A stretch of 64,000 bases of DNA from JBQKLI01 sp012798975. GTDB taxonomy: Bacteria; Bacillota; Clostridia; Tissierellales; Peptoniphilaceae. The stretch spans positions 62,001-126,000 of the forward strand of contig NZ_JBQKLI010000004.1 of assembly GCF_052116305.1 (NCBI RefSeq), written 5' to 3'. The notes below the pieces were generated by a model. It was not told the origin of the DNA. It was given only the letters and a program-made list of their open reading frames with translations, and did not search any database. The translations under genes and the position numbers were made by a program. Every line of letters begins with the position of its first letter. The stretch's first letter is position 1. This document shows positions 62,170 to 64,000 of the stretch, in pieces.

Positions 62170-62671
62170 TGAATATTGATCTTCGTTGATAGCAGATGTC
62201 TCTCATTGATCAGACGGCGGGGTTTAGGATGCTGCGAGGATTTCTGAAAAATATATCATAGCAACTCATTCTAAGGGTAGAACTCTTTTGAATCATCCAA
62301 GAAAATTAACGGATGAAATGATTAGAACTGTTGTAGATAGCGGCGGAGTTATCGGGGTAAACATCTGCTCTGCTTTTTTGAACAGCAAATTTCTTAATCC
62401 CGCTAATAGAAAATCAGACTATCTGAAGTATATTTGTTATATTATGAATGCAGACGGCGAAGATATACTTTCCATCGGATCTGATTTTGATGGGATTACG
62501 GGAAATTTAGAGATCGCTACTGTTCTGGAAATGAATGGATTTTTAAAAGAAATGAAATCCGCAGGAATTACAGAAAAACAAATAGAAAAATTTAGTTATA
62601 GAATTGTGGAACGAGTGTTAAAGGACAGCTTATCTGAAAGAACAAAATATAATGAATCGAAGGGTCAAATT
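62169..62671 (+). pseudogene. Remnant of M19 membrane dipeptidase, fused in frame to murJ
   Basis: ATG 62169 begins MNIDLR, as in M19 enzymes (usually ..IDLHCD), then stops. A different frame then shows ADVSH-stop-SDGGV-stop-DAARISEKYIIATHSKGR, which matches the second half of the family (DVSHLSD, ASHS), and continues as SIGSDFDG to the family's C-terminus. So most of the N-terminal half is deleted, with a frameshift and stops at 62207 and 62225. After 62225 there is no stop before murJ, which is in the same frame. Confidence 0.85.
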
Positions 62672-64000
62672 ATGAAATCGGTAGCAATTATTTTAATGAT
62701 TATCTCAGCATTATCTAAAGTGATGGGATTTTTAAGAGAGATGGTCTTCTCTTATTTTTATGGAACATCAGCGGTAAAAGATGCGTATGTTATTGCAACT
62801 TCCGCTCCGGGTCTGATAGTGAGTTTTGTAGGAACTGCAATTACGATTGGTTTTATTCCGGTATACAATAGAATATTAAAAGAGATGTCGAAAGAGCAGG
62901 CAAATCTTTATACTTCTAAAATCACGAACATTTTGTTTATTATTATAACCATAGCTATTCTTATAATAGAGCTGTTTCCAGTGCCCTTTGTTAAGCTGTT
63001 TGCTGGAGGATTTACGGGAGAGACCTTAGCGACGACAGTTTCGTTTCTTCGTATTGTTATTGTGACTGTGTATTTTACTTGTTTCTTCAGTTTGTATCAA
63101 GGATATTTAAATGCCCATGATGTCTTTATTCCTTCTGTGGTTGCACCTTTTATGATGAATATTATCGTAATCCTTTTTACAATAGCCGCAGGGACCATCG
63201 ACAATATATTTCTTCCGATAGGATTTTTCTTGGGGTATTTGGCGCAGCTTATATTCCTGTATCCATTTTTAAGAAAGAAAGAATTCACTTATACACCAAG
63301 TTTTAATTTTAAAGACCGTTATGTAAAGCTCTTTCTAGAATTAGCAGCGCCGATGATGCTGGCGATGGTTGTTCAAAATGTTGGAACGATTATTGATAAA
63401 AACATAGCATCCTTTATAGCCGTGGGAGGGATTTCATCCTTAGAATATGCAAATAGATTAGTTAATATGGTTCAAATGATTTTAATCACCTCTATTGCCA
63501 CTTCTATTTATCCGACAATGAGCCAGCTGGGTGTCCGAAAGGAATACAGGAAGCTAAAAGAAGTAGCAAGCAATAATATTGCAGTGATGATGGGTCTTTT
63601 GATTCCAGCAACAATCGGTCTTATGCTTCTAAGCGAGCCTATTACAGCATTTGTCTATGGAAGAGGCGAGTTTGGGCAAGAATCTATTTTGATGACTTCC
63701 GGCGCACTCTTTTATTATGCACCTCTTTTGATCGGTCTGGGGATTACGGATATCTTTAATAGAGTTTTTTATTCTTTAGAGGACACAAAGACGCCGGTAT
63801 TTTTGTCGATTATATCCATAGTTGTTGATATTGTATTAAATATTACATTGTCAAGATTTATGGGACTAAACGGGTTGGCATTGTCAACATCTATTGGAAG
63901 ATTTGTGAATGCGATCTTACTGTATATTTATCTTAGAAAGAGGATACAGGGAATTGGTCTTAAAAATATAAGCGGGAAAGTTGTTAAAATAATCATTGCC
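62672..64000 (+). CDS. murJ: Lipid II flippase MurJ, 3' end outside window
   Basis: 443 residues present of about 500. MKSVAIILMIISALSKVMGFLRE and later FGTS-like FYGTSAVKDAYVIA are the MurJ start; at least 11 membrane helices are seen, with EAANR-like LEYANRLVNM and TSIYPTMS. Flips lipid II across the membrane for wall synthesis. The ATG at 62672 has only AAGGG as a ribosome site, 8-12 bases upstream. An N-terminal extension from the dipeptidase remnant is open in the same frame. Confidence 0.93.
   Translation, partial: MKSVAIILMIISALSKVMGFLREMVFSYFYGTSAVKDAYVIATSAPGLIVSFVGTAITIGFIPVYNRILKEMSKEQANLYTSKITNILFIIITIAILIIELFPVPFVKLFAGGFTGETLATTVSFLRIVIVTVYFTCFFSLYQGYLNAHDVFIPSVVAPFMMNIIVILFTIAAGTIDNIFLPIGFFLGYLAQLIFLYPFLRKKEFTYTPSFNFKDRYVKLFLELAAPMMLAMVVQNVGTIIDKNIASFIAVGGISSLEYANRLVNMVQMILITSIATSIYPTMSQLGVRKEYRKLKEVASNNIAVMMGLLIPATIGLMLLSEPITAFVYGRGEFGQESILMTSGALFYYAPLLIGLGITDIFNRVFYSLEDTKTPVFLSIISIVVDIVLNITLSRFMGLNGLALSTSIGRFVNAILLYIYLRKRIQGIGLKNISGKVVKIIIA

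Noticed and set aside
1..64000. CRISPR arrays, phage modules, rRNA or intact transposase genes
   Set aside because: No regularly spaced repeats, phage or transposase motifs, or rRNA sequence were seen on reading the window.

Overview
The window is low-GC DNA from an anaerobic Bacillota, most likely a Clostridia-type, amino-acid-fermenting organism. Reasons: HPr kinase, uvrC and a lone EIIA-Glc domain; a single-chain pyruvate:ferredoxin oxidoreductase; a class III (oxygen-sensitive) ribonucleotide reductase; a V/A-type ATPase in the Enterococcus ntp order; PerR; tryptophanase with a sodium symporter. No ribosomal RNA, phage, CRISPR array or intact transposase is visible. The genus cannot be named from the sequence alone.

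Layout. 1-7.1 kb: end of an M24 aminopeptidase, uvrC, hprK, then PFOR with its own promoter and terminator. 7.2-8.9 kb: tRNA-Leu(CAA) on the minus strand, then a Sua5-YwlE pair whose Sua5 gene lacks an ATG/GTG/TTG start. 9.0-17.7 kb: a nine-gene V/A-ATPase operon (ntpF-I-K-E-C-G-A-B-D) whose rotor subunit keeps all side chains of the known Na+ site. 17.7-24.3 kb: an accessory stretch with a likely small RNA, a MocR regulator divergent from an ECF vitamin transporter, a lipoprotein gene broken by two in-frame stops, two short elements with inverted-repeat ends, a TIM-barrel protein of unknown function, PerR with its operator, and a nitroreductase. 24.1-28.5 kb: three unrecognised small genes, a tocopherol-cyclase-like protein, an HD hydrolase, an M18 aminopeptidase and an Asp/Glu racemase. 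28.7-33.7 kb: tRNA-Pro(UGG), EIIA-Glc, an FMN riboswitch with a RibU transporter, and the t6A genes tsaE-tsaB-rimI-tsaD plus a PHP phosphatase. 33.8-36.7 kb: Fur-box-controlled feoA-feoA-feoB and a Cys-rich partner. 36.8-40 kb: an AraC regulator divergent from a secreted cell-wall amidase. 40.2-45.8 kb: tig-clpP-clpX-lon. 45.8-48.8 kb: nrdD-nrdG with tandem NrdR boxes and a structured leader. 48.8-52.5 kb: Na+/amino-acid symporter, tryptophanase and a YheO-type regulator, the last two each with a one-base frameshift. 52.7-56.7 kb: a MoxR ATPase-VWA pair divergent from a zinc peptidase and a membrane J-protein. 56.8-64 kb: M20 peptidase, rhodanese, ferredoxin, an orphan Wzz/tyrosine-kinase pair, an SH3 lipoprotein, an Ldh2 dehydrogenase, a wrecked M19 dipeptidase and the start of murJ.

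How it fits together: PFOR and ferredoxin suit fermentative metabolism, and the predicted Na+ ATPase could supply the gradient used by the Na+/amino-acid symporter that feeds tryptophanase. Four loci are broken (lipoprotein, tryptophanase, its neighbouring regulator, M19 dipeptidase), which points either to ongoing gene loss or, for the two homopolymer frameshifts, to sequencing error. The strongest leads for new biology are the small RNA near 18.0 kb, the nrd leader, the AUU-start Sua5 gene, the two small inverted-repeat elements and the MoxR-VWA/J-protein cluster.
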